From a virus, in IMG/VR virus record IMGVR_UViG_3300042540_001822, positions 62,001 to 126,000 of that record: a stretch of DNA of 64,000 nucleotides, one strand, 5' to 3'. Numbering within the stretch: the stretch's first letter is position 1; each line of letters starts with the position of its first letter. The translations under genes were made by a program, and so were the position numbers. The notes beneath the pieces are model-generated. The model was not told the origin of the DNA. It did not search any database and saw only the letters and a program-made list of their open reading frames with translations. Below, one piece after another: positions 12,892 to 22,063 of this stretch.

Positions 12892-14322
12892 ATGAAACGC
12901 ATTAAATTATTTGAATCATTTGTTGCCGAAAACTACTCAAAACGTTCTCCTAAATTTAATATGCCTGATTTCTATGTTATGCCTAATGGATTATCCAGAA
13001 ATAAGGTTTATGTTGTCAAGTTGACTTACCAGTGTGAGAATTTAATTTATGCCTTAATGGATTATTCTCAGTTGGAAAAAACATATGAGTTATTGAATCT
13101 AAATCTCGTCTCAGAAAAGATACGATGGTATTCCTGGATGATTTATGAATTCCCGAACAATCCAAATGTCGAAGAGGAATCTAAAAAAGGAGACCCATTA
13201 TACAATCAAAAGGTTCTAACCCAGAAAGGTTGGTCTATCCAAATTATTGCAGAGGCGGAGAGTGACAAGTTTCCCTATTATGTTTTCATTCCAAAAGGCG
13301 ATGAACCCCCATCAATCATGAAAAAATTGAAGGAAATTTCTAAAAATTGTAAATTTTGTGCAGATGAACCAGATATTTCCTCCTTTAGGCCTGGACAGAT
13401 CACATGTGCAATAGGTAGCGAAGATGTTGTTTTCGATCCTGGAATGGGAATGGAATTATCTGATATCATTTATGATGATAGCGGAACTTATGAAAGCCCG
13501 CAAGATATCGATCGCGGGTTTGAACCAAGGGGATTCTACATTAGATTTGATTCTCTAGGAGCATTTTTAGCAGCGCACCATCCTTCTTATCATGAATTTA
13601 ATAGATTCTATAAGTCTAAGTTTGTTGTTGACAATTCGAAAATCTTTGAAATTCTCCAATACAAGCCAGACCTTGTTGGGGTTAGAAATTTAATTCAAGG
13701 AAAGGAAGGTTCCCGGGATTTTCTAGACGATATATTTGCATTCCTTATAGATGAGGATGCCCCTCAAAAGATTGTAAAAGAAATTAGTGATATTTTAAAT
13801 CCGGATGACTATGAACCCCAAACCATGGATTTTTATAGGGCCAAGCTTAATATATACACGAAGAGAATTCTTTCCTGGGATCCTTTAAAAAAATCCGAAA
13901 CTCCAGATTTTAAAGAAGGAAATATTTTTCTAGCACTTCCTGATGATCGATCTCTTGTTGTTTCCATCCTCAATAAACTTCCGAAGGATTATCAAGAAAT
14001 TAAAGAAGGGTTAGATTCCATAGATCCATCCTTTCTTCAAAAAAATATGGATGATTATGGATCTGATTTTTCAACTTTGGATTCATATAAAGAAATGTTA
14101 AAATCTAATATTTATTTTTTTGAAAAAAATTCAATCACAAAACAAAAAATAAATCTCTATGATGGGAAATTACCATCAATAGATGTTCTAATGAATGAAA
14201 CTCATTGTGATTTCTTTTACGGAATATTTAGAAATATAACCGCCGATGAAATTAACAGGATGAGTCCAATCGAACTTTATCTTAATGTATTTTTTCAAGG
14301 AAAAAGCATTTTAGATTTTTAA
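12892..14322 (+). CDS. Large signal-bearing protein
   Basis: This 476-aa protein starts MKRIKLFESFVAENY, with L-F-E at residues 6-8. It is the longest signal-bearing protein without repeats in this part of the window. Two Cys-containing stretches (NCKFCADEP, near 155) and a C-terminal acidic helical part are visible; no enzyme motif is recognised. Its size would suit an ejected enzyme such as those T4 packs in its head, but the activity is unknown. It is preceded by the shared leader element and a GATATATA box. Confidence 0.8.
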   Translation: MKRIKLFESFVAENYSKRSPKFNMPDFYVMPNGLSRNKVYVVKLTYQCENLIYALMDYSQLEKTYELLNLNLVSEKIRWYSWMIYEFPNNPNVEEESKKGDPLYNQKVLTQKGWSIQIIAEAESDKFPYYVFIPKGDEPPSIMKKLKEISKNCKFCADEPDISSFRPGQITCAIGSEDVVFDPGMGMELSDIIYDDSGTYESPQDIDRGFEPRGFYIRFDSLGAFLAAHHPSYHEFNRFYKSKFVVDNSKIFEILQYKPDLVGVRNLIQGKEGSRDFLDDIFAFLIDEDAPQKIVKEISDILNPDDYEPQTMDFYRAKLNIYTKRILSWDPLKKSETPDFKEGNIFLALPDDRSLVVSILNKLPKDYQEIKEGLDSIDPSFLQKNMDDYGSDFSTLDSYKEMLKSNIYFFEKNSITKQKINLYDGKLPSIDVLMNETHCDFFYGIFRNITADEINRMSPIELYLNVFFQGKSILDF

Positions 14323-14353
14323 TTGGGTAAAGCGAGATTTATTTTAATTTTGG

Positions 14354-14394
14354 GGCCGGGGTTCTTTCGGTGTTCCCAATTTTGTCCCCCTCGA
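14354..14394 (+). promoter_or_regulatory. Shared leader element, copy 2
   Basis: Near-identical to 12801-12841, ending 35 nt before the first repeat-protein gene of the tandem array. It is probably the start of the array's transcription unit. Confidence 0.6.
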
Positions 14395-14428
14395 CTTCGA
14401 ATGACTGCGGTTGGGAATATATAAGGAC

Positions 14429-15247
14429 ATGAAACACCTCCAATCCTTTTCCCTGTTCGAAGCCCAAACTTCTGTCCTGACCACAGACCAAGAGGCATTT
14501 TTGAATGAATACATCAAAGGAGCATGGTCGGTCAATCCAACAACAGGTCTGGTCGATGTGGAGGGAAATTTTGCTTGTAGTTCCAAAAGGCTGAAGTCTC
14601 TGTCGGGCATCTCGTTCGGACATGTGAGTGGGAATTTCGCCTGTTTCAACAACCAACTGACCTCCCTGAAAGGAGCACCACAGACGGTGGGTGGGGGTTT
14701 CGATTGTTCTTATAACGATCTCACTTCCCTGGAAGGAGCACCACAGACGGTGGGTGGGGATTTCAATTGCTTTTATAATTACAATCTTAAATCCTTGGAA
14801 GGAGCACCTCGGACTGTGGGTGTGAATTTCGATTGTTCTTATAACGATCTCACTTCCCTGGAAGGAGCACCTCAGACGGTGGGTGGGGATTTCAATTGCT
14901 TTTATAATTACAATCTTAAATCCTTGGAAGGAGCACCTCGGACTGTGGGTGTGAATTTCCTTTCTGACAAATTCCAATTAGAAGAAGGCGAATGGAACAT
15001 GCAAGGATGGCTGGAGGTTTTGAACACAGGAACGGAAGAAGCCAAAAAATTGATTTCCACCCTGCCATGGCTACAACCGGACTGGTGGAACTTGGAACTC
15101 CAACGGGATCCCGGTAAAACAGTTCATCTATTGGGGTCTTTATGGAAACATATGCCAAAGGACATGCAATCTGCAATTAAGATTCCCGGGGGATATGAAG
15201 ATGATTTCGAACTGTTTTCTGGATTTAACGAGCTGGGCTTGTTTTAG
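14429..15247 (+). CDS. Repeat paralogue 1: 5 leucine-rich-like repeats
   Basis: This 272-aa protein starts at the ATG 'MKHLQSFSLFEAQ', a start shared by all paralogues. It has three parts. The N-terminal signal has L-F-E at residues 8-10 and a conserved cap with 'WSVNPTTGLVDVEG'. Next come 21-residue repeats of the type C-x2-N-x-L-T-S-L-E-G-A-P-Q-T-V-G-G-x-F. The C-terminal ~95 residues carry 'LPWLQPDWWNLELQRDPGKT' and end GFNELGLF. The repeats resemble leucine-rich-repeat solenoids used for binding. A 129-bp segment (14702-14830) is duplicated in tandem with one visible mismatch. Confidence 0.9.
   Translation: MKHLQSFSLFEAQTSVLTTDQEAFLNEYIKGAWSVNPTTGLVDVEGNFACSSKRLKSLSGISFGHVSGNFACFNNQLTSLKGAPQTVGGGFDCSYNDLTSLEGAPQTVGGDFNCFYNYNLKSLEGAPRTVGVNFDCSYNDLTSLEGAPQTVGGDFNCFYNYNLKSLEGAPRTVGVNFLSDKFQLEEGEWNMQGWLEVLNTGTEEAKKLISTLPWLQPDWWNLELQRDPGKTVHLLGSLWKHMPKDMQSAIKIPGGYEDDFELFSGFNELGLF
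14702..14959 (+). repeat. 129-bp tandem duplication inside repeat gene
   Basis: 14702-14830 and 14831-14959 match except for one visible base (cac-c-a versus cac-c-t in the Ala-Pro codons). Each copy encodes two repeat units (43 codons). This is a very recent in-frame expansion. Confidence 0.85.
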
Positions 15248-15262
15248 AGGATATATAGGAGA

Positions 15263-15886
15263 ATGAAACACCTCCAATCCTTTTCCCTGTTCGAAGCCCA
15301 AACTTCTTTCCTGACAACCGACCAAAAGGAATTTTTAAATGAATGCACCAAAGGAGCATGGTCGGTCAACCGGCAGACCGGTCTGGTCAATGTGGAGGGG
15401 AATTTTGACTGTAGTTTCAAATCACTAAAGTCTCTGCCTGACATCTCGTTCGGACACGTCAGTGGTCATTACGGCTGTTTCAACAACCAACTGACCTCCC
15501 TCGAGGGAGCACCCCAGACGGTAGGCGGGGGTTTCTACTGTTCCAACAACAAACTGACCTCCCTCGAAGGATCCCCACAGACTGTGGGTGGGGATTTTTG
15601 GTGTGACGAATTCGAATTAGATTCAGGCAAATGGAACATGCAAGGATGGGTGGAAGTTCTGAACACAGGAACACCAGCAGCCCAAAAATTGATTTCCACC
15701 CTTCCATGGATCCAACCGGACTGGTGGAACCTGGAACTCCAACGGGATCCCGGGAAGACGGTTCATCTATTGGCCACTGCATGGAATCACATGCCAAAGG
15801 ACATGCAATCTGGAATTAAGATTCCTCGGGGATATGAAGGTGATTTCGAACTGTTTTCCGGATTTGACGAGCTGGGCTTGTTTTAA
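15263..15886 (+). CDS. Repeat paralogue 2: 2 repeats
   Basis: This 207-aa protein is one of the shortest members, with only two full repeats between the shared cap and C-terminal domain (ends GFDELGLF). A GATATATA box (15250-15257) lies 5 nt upstream of the ATG, and the gene starts 15 nt after paralogue 1. Its cap uses 'WSVNRQTGLVNVEG', the variant also found in paralogues 3, 6 and 8, so caps form at least two exchangeable types. Confidence 0.9.
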   Translation: MKHLQSFSLFEAQTSFLTTDQKEFLNECTKGAWSVNRQTGLVNVEGNFDCSFKSLKSLPDISFGHVSGHYGCFNNQLTSLEGAPQTVGGGFYCSNNKLTSLEGSPQTVGGDFWCDEFELDSGKWNMQGWVEVLNTGTPAAQKLISTLPWIQPDWWNLELQRDPGKTVHLLATAWNHMPKDMQSGIKIPRGYEGDFELFSGFDELGLF

Positions 15887-15903
15887 AGGATATATATAAG
15901 GAC

Positions 15904-16716
15904 ATGAAACACCTCCAGTCCTTCGTACTTTTCGAAGCCCAAACTTCTGTCCTGACACCCCGCCAAAATAAATTTTTGAATGGATGCACCAAAGAAACAT
16001 GGTCGGTCAACCGGCAGACTGGTCTGGTCGATGTGAAGGGAAATTTTGACTGTAGTTTCAAATCACTAAAGTCTCTGCATGGCATCTCGTTCGGAAACGT
16101 CAGTGGTCATTTTGGCTGTATATACAACCAACTGACCTCCCTGAAAGGATCACCCCAGACGGTGGGTGGGAATTTCAACTGTTCCACCAACCGACTGACT
16201 TCTCTAGAAGGAGCACCGCAGAAGGTGGGTGTGAGTTTCGACTGTGGTGTAAACAAATTGACCTCCTTGAAAGGATCACCACAGACGGTGGGTGGGATTT
16301 TCTCCTGTTACAACAACCGACTGACCTCTCTCGAAGGAGCACCTCAGAAGGTTGGCTCGAATTTTTCTTGTACTTTTAACGATCTCACTTCCCTGAAAGG
16401 AGCACCTGAGACGGTGGGTGGGTATTTTACGTGTGACGAATTCAAATTAGATTCGGGTGAATGGAACATGGAAGGATGGGTGGAGGTTTTGAACACAGGA
16501 ACACCAGCAGCCCAAAAATTGATTTCCACCCTTCCATGGCTCCAACCAGACTGGTGGAACTCGGAACTCCAACGGGATCCAGCGAAAACAGTTCATCTAT
16601 TGGGGTCTTCATGGAAACATATGCCAAAGGACATTCAATCTGCAATTAAGATTCCTCGGGGATATGAAGGTGATTTTGAATTGTTTTCTGGATTTGACGA
16701 GCTGGGGTTGTTTTAA
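15904..16716 (+). CDS. Repeat paralogue 3: 5 repeats
   Basis: This 270-aa protein starts MKHLQSFVLFEAQ (L-F-E at 8-10). Repeat units alternate K-G-S-P and E-G-A-P types, suggesting duplication of a two-unit block. The C-terminal domain is close to that of paralogue 2, with 'GTPAAQKLISTLPW'. Box and spacing are as in its neighbours. Confidence 0.9.
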   Translation: MKHLQSFVLFEAQTSVLTPRQNKFLNGCTKETWSVNRQTGLVDVKGNFDCSFKSLKSLHGISFGNVSGHFGCIYNQLTSLKGSPQTVGGNFNCSTNRLTSLEGAPQKVGVSFDCGVNKLTSLKGSPQTVGGIFSCYNNRLTSLEGAPQKVGSNFSCTFNDLTSLKGAPETVGGYFTCDEFKLDSGEWNMEGWVEVLNTGTPAAQKLISTLPWLQPDWWNSELQRDPAKTVHLLGSSWKHMPKDIQSAIKIPRGYEGDFELFSGFDELGLF

Positions 16717-16731
16717 AGGATATATAGAGGG

Positions 16732-17544
16732 ATGAAACACATCCAATCCTTTTCTCTGTTCGAAGCCCAAACTTCTGTCCTGACCACAGACCAAGAGGCA
16801 TTTTTGAATGAATTCACCGACGGGACCTGGTCGGTTAATCCAACAACTGGTTTGGTGGACGTTCAGGGTGATTTTAACTGTTTCGGTCAAGGTCTGAAAT
16901 CACTTCGAAAAATATCTTTCGGTCATGTGAGTGGGTATTTCTCCTTTTCCGACAACCAACTGACCTCCCTGGCAGGGGCACCCCAGACGGTGAGTGGGCA
17001 TTTCTTCTGTTCCCGCAACCAACTGACCTCCCTTAAAGGAGCACCCCAGACGGTGGATGGGCCTTTCTACTGTTACAAAAACAAACTGACCTCCCTCGAA
17101 GGAGCACCTCAGACGGTGTATGGGGATTTCCGGTGTTACAATAACCAACTGACCTCCCTAGAAGGAGCACCACAGACGGTGGGCGGGGATTTCTCTTGCT
17201 ACAACAACCAACTGACCTCCCTGGAAGGAGCACCTCAGACGGTGGGTGGGTATTTTACGTGTGACGAATTCCAATTAGATTCGGGTGAATGGAACATGGA
17301 AGGATGGCTGAGGGTTTTGAAAACAGGAAAAACAAAAGCCAAAAAATTGATTCTCACCCTGCCATGGCTACAACCGGACTGGTGGAACTCGGAACTTCAG
17401 CGGGATCCAGGGAAAACCGTTCATCTATTGGGGTCTTTGTGGAAACATATGCCAAAGGACATGCAATCTGGAATTAAGATTCCTCGGGGATATGAAGGTG
17501 ATTTTGAATTGTTTTCTGGATTTGACGAGCTGGGGTTGTTTTAA
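16732..17544 (+). CDS. Repeat paralogue 4: 5 repeats
   Basis: This 270-aa protein starts MKHIQSFSLFEAQ. Its cap 'CFGQGLKSLRKISFGHVSG' is shared with paralogue 5, and the C-terminal domain contains the variant 'LRVLKTGKTKAKKLI', also shared with paralogue 5. The two genes therefore share both ends but differ in their repeats. Confidence 0.9.
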   Translation: MKHIQSFSLFEAQTSVLTTDQEAFLNEFTDGTWSVNPTTGLVDVQGDFNCFGQGLKSLRKISFGHVSGYFSFSDNQLTSLAGAPQTVSGHFFCSRNQLTSLKGAPQTVDGPFYCYKNKLTSLEGAPQTVYGDFRCYNNQLTSLEGAPQTVGGDFSCYNNQLTSLEGAPQTVGGYFTCDEFQLDSGEWNMEGWLRVLKTGKTKAKKLILTLPWLQPDWWNSELQRDPGKTVHLLGSLWKHMPKDMQSGIKIPRGYEGDFELFSGFDELGLF

Positions 17545-17559
17545 AGGATATATAGGAGA

Positions 17560-18384
17560 ATGAAACACCTCCAGTCCTTCGTACTTTTCGAAGCCAAAGC
17601 TGCTCGTCTTCCTTCTGGACTTACTCAAAGTCAAGAAAATTTCTTGAACCGACACACCAGAGGAACATGGTCTGTTAATCCAACGACCGGTCTGGTAGAT
17701 GTTTTTGGGGAATTTTACTGTTTCGGTCAAGGTCTGAAATCACTTCGAAAAATATCTTTCGGTCATGTGAGTGGGAATTTCGACTTTTCTTCCAACAAAC
17801 AAACCTCTCTGAAAGGAGCACCCCAGACGGTTAAACGTCAATTCAATTGTTCTGATAACGAACTGACCTCCCTGGAAGGAGCACCTCAGGAGGTAGGTAG
17901 GAGTTTCTACTGTTACAAAAACAAACTGACTTCCCTAGAAGGATCACCTAAGACTGTAGGCGGTGATTTCGACTGTGCTATCAACCATCTGACTTCCCTT
18001 AAAGGAGCACCACAAACGGTGGATGGTCGTTTCTACTGTGATAGGAACAAATTAACCTCCCTGGAAGGAGCACCTCAGACGGTGGTTGGGAATTTTAAGT
18101 GTGACGAATTCGAATTAGATTCAGGTGAATGGAACATGGAAGGATGGCTGAGGGTTTTGAAAACAGGAAAAACAAAAGCCAGAAAATTGATTTGCACCCT
18201 TCCATGGCTACAACCGAACTGGTGGAACTCTGAACTTCAGCGGGATCCCGGTAAAACAGTTCATCTATTGGGGTCTTTGTGGAAACATATGCCAAAGGAC
18301 ATGCAATCTGGAATTAAGATTCCTCGGGGATATGAAGGTGATTTTGAATTGTTTTCTGGATTTGACGAGCTGGGGCTGTTTTAA
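17560..18384 (+). CDS. Repeat paralogue 5: 5 repeats
   Basis: This 274-aa protein has a longer N-terminus, MKHLQSFVLFEAKAARLPSG, with a 4-residue insertion after the L-F-E motif. The repeats are more diverged than those of paralogue 4 ('KRQFNCSDNELTSLEGAPQE'). It ends GFDELGLF. Confidence 0.9.
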   Translation: MKHLQSFVLFEAKAARLPSGLTQSQENFLNRHTRGTWSVNPTTGLVDVFGEFYCFGQGLKSLRKISFGHVSGNFDFSSNKQTSLKGAPQTVKRQFNCSDNELTSLEGAPQEVGRSFYCYKNKLTSLEGSPKTVGGDFDCAINHLTSLKGAPQTVDGRFYCDRNKLTSLEGAPQTVVGNFKCDEFELDSGEWNMEGWLRVLKTGKTKARKLICTLPWLQPNWWNSELQRDPGKTVHLLGSLWKHMPKDMQSGIKIPRGYEGDFELFSGFDELGLF

Positions 18385-18399
18385 AGGATATATAAGGGC

Positions 18400-19278
18400 A
18401 TGAAATATCTCGTTTCATTTGTCCTTTTCGAAACCGAAAAGACTTCAGGCCTGACACCCGGCCAAGAGGCATTTTTGAATGAATGCTCCAGCAAGACCTG
18501 GTCGGTTAACCGGCAGAATGGTCTGGTCGATGTGCAAGGAGGTTTTACTTGTAGTTTCAAATCCCTAACGTCTCTGCCTGACATCTCGTTCGGAAACGTC
18601 AGTGGTCATTTCATCTGTTCCAACAACCAAATGACCTCCCTTGATGGAGCACCACAGAAGGTGGGTGGGATTTTCTCCTGTGCCGGCAATCAGCTGACCT
18701 CCCTAAAAGGAGCAACCCAGAATGTGGGCGGGAATTTTTGGTGTCACCAAAACCAGCTGACCTCCCTGGAAGGAGCACCCCAGACGGTGAACGGGAATTT
18801 CCACTGTTACTACAACCGACTGACCTCTCTCGAAGGAGCACCCCAGACGGTAAAAAAGAATTTCCACTGTTACAAAAACCAACTGACCTCACTTAAAGGA
18901 GCACCTGAGACGGTGGGTGGGAATTTTGAATGTTCCAACAACAAACTCCAATCCCTGGAAGGAGCACCTCATACGATAAACGGGGGTTTTCGGTGTGACG
19001 AATTCCATTTATATTCAGGCAAATGGAACATGCAAGGATGGGTGGAGGTTTTGAACACAGGAACACCAGCAGCCCAAAAATTGATTTCCACCCTTCCATG
19101 GATCCAACCGGACTGGTGGAACCAGGAACTCCAAAGGGATCCTGGGAAGACGGTTCATCTGTTGTCTACCATGTGGAACCACATGCCAAAGGACATGCAA
19201 TCTGCAATTCAGATCCCTCGGGGATATGAAGGTGATTTTGAATTGTTTACTGGATTTGACGAGCTGGGCTTGTTTTAA
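18400..19278 (+). CDS. Repeat paralogue 6: 6 repeats
   Basis: This 292-aa protein starts MKYLVSFVLFETEKTSG (L-F-E at 9-11). Six repeats, one with the variant L-K-G-A-T, precede 'CDEFHLYSGKWNMQGWVEVL' and the terminal GFDELGLF. Confidence 0.9.
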   Translation: MKYLVSFVLFETEKTSGLTPGQEAFLNECSSKTWSVNRQNGLVDVQGGFTCSFKSLTSLPDISFGNVSGHFICSNNQMTSLDGAPQKVGGIFSCAGNQLTSLKGATQNVGGNFWCHQNQLTSLEGAPQTVNGNFHCYYNRLTSLEGAPQTVKKNFHCYKNQLTSLKGAPETVGGNFECSNNKLQSLEGAPHTINGGFRCDEFHLYSGKWNMQGWVEVLNTGTPAAQKLISTLPWIQPDWWNQELQRDPGKTVHLLSTMWNHMPKDMQSAIQIPRGYEGDFELFTGFDELGLF

Positions 19279-19295
19279 AGGATATATATAGGAGA

Positions 19296-20171
19296 ATGAA
19301 ACACATTCAATCCTTTTCCCTGTTCGAAGCCCAAACTTCTGTCCTGACAACCGACCAAGAGGAATTTTTAAATGAATGCACCGACGGGACCTGGTCGGTT
19401 AATCCAACAACAGGTCTGGTAGATGTTAAAGGAGATTTTGATTGTAGTTCCAAAAGGCTGAAGTCTTTGTCGGGCATCTCGTTCGGACATGTCAGTGGGT
19501 ATTTCTTCTGTTCCAACAACCAATTGACCTCCCTGAAAGGAGCACCTCAGACGGTGAGTGGGACTTTCTTCTGTACTGACAACAAACTGACCTCCCTGAA
19601 AGGAGCACCACAGACGGTGGGTGGGAGTTTCTACTGCGGTGAAAACCAATTGACCTCCCTGGAAGGTGCACCCCAGACGGTGAGTGAGGATTTTTGGTGT
19701 CACCAAAACCGACTGACCTCCCTCGAAGGAGCACCCCAGACGGTGGGTGGAAGTTTCAACTGTATGGACAACCGGCTGACCTCCCTGGCGGGAGCACCTC
19801 AGACGGTGGATGTGGATTTCAATTGCTTTCATAACAATCTTAAATCCTTGGAAGGAGCACCTCAGAAGGTGGGTAGGAATTTTAAGTGTAACGGATTCCA
19901 ATTAGATCCAGGCAAATGGAACATGGAAGGATGGCTGGAGGTTCTGAACACAGGAACACCAGCAGCCCAAAAATTGATTCTAACCCTTCCATGGCTACAA
20001 CCGAACTGGTGGAACTCTGAACTTCAGCGGGATCCCGGTAAAACAGTTCATCTATTGGCCACTGTATGGAATGACATGACAAAGAACATGCAATCTGCAA
20101 TTAAGATTCCTAAGGGATATGAAGATGATTTCGAACTGTTTTCTGGATTTGACGAGCTGGGCTTGTTTTAA
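19296..20171 (+). CDS. Repeat paralogue 7: 6 repeats
   Basis: This 291-aa protein starts MKHIQSFSLFEAQ. Six repeats include an asparagine-ladder variant (FNCFHNNLKSLEGAP) that also occurs in paralogue 1, evidence of exchange between genes 5 kb apart. It ends GFDELGLF. Confidence 0.9.
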   Translation: MKHIQSFSLFEAQTSVLTTDQEEFLNECTDGTWSVNPTTGLVDVKGDFDCSSKRLKSLSGISFGHVSGYFFCSNNQLTSLKGAPQTVSGTFFCTDNKLTSLKGAPQTVGGSFYCGENQLTSLEGAPQTVSEDFWCHQNRLTSLEGAPQTVGGSFNCMDNRLTSLAGAPQTVDVDFNCFHNNLKSLEGAPQKVGRNFKCNGFQLDPGKWNMEGWLEVLNTGTPAAQKLILTLPWLQPNWWNSELQRDPGKTVHLLATVWNDMTKNMQSAIKIPKGYEDDFELFSGFDELGLF

Positions 20172-20186
20172 AGGATATATTAGGAC

Positions 20187-20810
20187 ATGAAACACATCCA
20201 ATCCTTTTCTCTGTTCGAAGCCCAAACTTCTGTCCTGACAACCGACCAAGAGGAATTTTTAAATGAATGCACCGACGGGACCTGGTCGGTCAACCGGCAC
20301 ACTGGTCTGGTCAATGTGCAAGGAGGTTTTGCTTGTAGTTTCAAAAGTCTAACGTCTCTGAATGGCATCTCGTTCGGACACGTCAGTGGTAATTTCTTCT
20401 GTTTCTACAACCATCTGACCTCCCTGGAAGGAGCACCTCAGACGGTGGGTGGGGATTTCTTCTGTGATAAAAACAGATTAACCTCCCTGGAAGGAGCACC
20501 ACAAGAAATAAATGGTCGATTTCTTTGTGATGAATTTGAATTAATCAAGGGTAAATGGAACATTGAAGGATGGGCGGAGGTTCTGAACACGGGAACGGAA
20601 GAAGCCAAAAAATTGATTCTCACCCTTCCGTGGCTCCAACCGGACTGGTGGAACTCGGAACTCCAACGGGATCCAGGGAAGACGGTTCATCTATTGGCCA
20701 CTGTATGGAAGAGCATGCCAAAGGACATGCAATCTGCAATTAAGATCCCTCGGGGATATGAAGGTGATTTCGAATTGTTTTCTGGATTTGACGAGCTGGG
20801 TTTGTTTTAA
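20187..20810 (+). CDS. Repeat paralogue 8: 2 repeats
   Basis: This 207-aa protein is the last gene of the first tandem array. Its stretch at about 20500-20567, encoding 'APQEINGRFLCDEFELIKGK', is essentially identical in nucleotides to 50503-50570 in the paralogue at 50196, 30 kb away. It ends GFDELGLF. Confidence 0.9.
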   Translation: MKHIQSFSLFEAQTSVLTTDQEEFLNECTDGTWSVNRHTGLVNVQGGFACSFKSLTSLNGISFGHVSGNFFCFYNHLTSLEGAPQTVGGDFFCDKNRLTSLEGAPQEINGRFLCDEFELIKGKWNIEGWAEVLNTGTEEAKKLILTLPWLQPDWWNSELQRDPGKTVHLLATVWKSMPKDMQSAIKIPRGYEGDFELFSGFDELGLF

Positions 20811-20910
20811 AGGATAATCGCAGATCCGGAGTGAATTTTTTTTGGAAAAATTCGAAAGTTTGAGGATTTATATGTAATTTTGGGGTAAACACACTTCAAA
20901 AAAAATTGTA

Positions 20911-21303
20911 ATGAACACACCAGTAAGTTTTGAATTAGCTAAGTTGCTAAAAGAAAAAGGATTTGATGGTAATTACTTTCATTATTGGAATATGGTAAAT
21001 CATAGCGGAGAATGGAAAGTAGATACAAGTATATGGGAATATACTGACAATTATATTGAAGCACCAACCATTGCAGAAGTAGTAATGTGGTTGTATGAGA
21101 AGCATGGGATTTGGATTTATCCATTACCTATAGATGATGATATGAAATTATGGCAAGCAAGAATTATTAAAGGTGAACCATTTAATAAATTAAGCAATAC
21201 CTTAAAAATAATATCTTATGGGGAAATTTCCTACAGAGGTATATATTCACCAACAGAAGCTTATGAAGCTGCTATCAAATACACTTTAAAAAACTTAATC
21301 TAA
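20911..21303 (+). CDS. Small repeated-family protein A1
   Basis: This 130-aa protein starts MNTPVSFELAKLLKEKGFD, contains 'APTIAEVVMWLYEKHGIWI' and ends with a 'SPTEAYEAAIKYTLKNL' helix. The same three-part layout recurs in the next four genes (two sub-types), so this is a locally expanded family. Related small proteins are common in Bacteroidota and their phages; the function is unknown. Composition is much more AT-rich than in the repeat-protein array just upstream. Confidence 0.8.
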   Translation: MNTPVSFELAKLLKEKGFDGNYFHYWNMVNHSGEWKVDTSIWEYTDNYIEAPTIAEVVMWLYEKHGIWIYPLPIDDDMKLWQARIIKGEPFNKLSNTLKIISYGEISYRGIYSPTEAYEAAIKYTLKNLI

Positions 21304-21701
21304 TGTTAGAAAAAGACTTTGTACCTTACGAACCATCCTTAGCACTCAGAGAACTTGGTTTTGACGAGCCTTGTTTTGGGTATTATGAACCTAATAAAGT
21401 GTTTAATTACATAAATTGGGAAATCTTTAAAGATTTTCCATACCTTGCAAAAAATAGTGAATGGCAAGATTTATGTGGGGCACCAACATACTCACAAGCA
21501 TTCAGATGGTTTAGAGATAAGTATAAAATTCATTCAGTTATTAATCTTACTATAATTGGTACTTGGTATTTTGAATTATATGATTTGAATGATAAAAGAA
21601 ATGCTGAGATTAAAACAAATCAAAATGAATTTAAAACACCCGAAGAAGCAGAACTTGCTTGTCTTATCAAACTAATTGAAATTGTAAAAGAAAAGAAATG
21701 A
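21303..21701 (+). CDS. Small repeated-family protein B1
   Basis: This 132-aa protein is sub-type B: 'FVPYEPSLALRELGFDEPCF', then 'APTYSQAFRWFRDKYKI', then 'TPEEAELACLIKLIEIVKEK'. Its start overlaps the previous stop by one base, indicating a tightly packed operon. Confidence 0.8.
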   Translation: MLEKDFVPYEPSLALRELGFDEPCFGYYEPNKVFNYINWEIFKDFPYLAKNSEWQDLCGAPTYSQAFRWFRDKYKIHSVINLTIIGTWYFELYDLNDKRNAEIKTNQNEFKTPEEAELACLIKLIEIVKEKK

Positions 21702-22063
21702 ACACACCAGTAAGTTTTGAATTAGCTAAGTTGCTAAAAGAAAAAGAGTTTGAACAAAAAACAAAATCATATAATGAAGATGGTAAACTAGTTACCGTTT
21801 CTTTAACTATAAGAAGATTCAACCCAGAAAAAATTTATTATCCAGCACCAACCATTGCAGAAGTAGTAATGTGGTTGTATGAGAAACATGGGATTTGGAT
21901 TGAGGCAAGCTTAAATCAATTCTCTAAACCTAAAGATTTACACTGGATGTACTCTATAACATTTACACAGAATTGTACTTATTCTCATAGTCCTAAATCA
22001 TATAAATCACCAACAGAAGCATACGAAGCTGCTATTGAATACACTTTAAATAACTTGTTATGA
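21698..22063 (+). CDS. Small repeated-family protein A2
   Basis: This 121-aa protein is sub-type A. The first 16 residues and the 'APTIAEVVMWLYEKHGIWI' segment are identical to those of A1, while the region between them differs completely. It overlaps B1 by 4 nt (ATGA). Confidence 0.8.
   Translation: MNTPVSFELAKLLKEKEFEQKTKSYNEDGKLVTVSLTIRRFNPEKIYYPAPTIAEVVMWLYEKHGIWIEASLNQFSKPKDLHWMYSITFTQNCTYSHSPKSYKSPTEAYEAAIEYTLNNLL

Noticed and set aside
14640-19900. Regular ~63-bp repeats that could be mistaken for a CRISPR array.
   Set aside because: Repeats are in frame, have no constant-length unique spacers, and encode the 21-residue protein repeat.
14339-20368. Long minus-strand open frames opposite the repeat genes (up to 212 codons).
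   Set aside because: They are a by-product of the GC-rich repeat DNA, recur at the same phase opposite every repeat, and lack starts, leaders or recognisable proteins.
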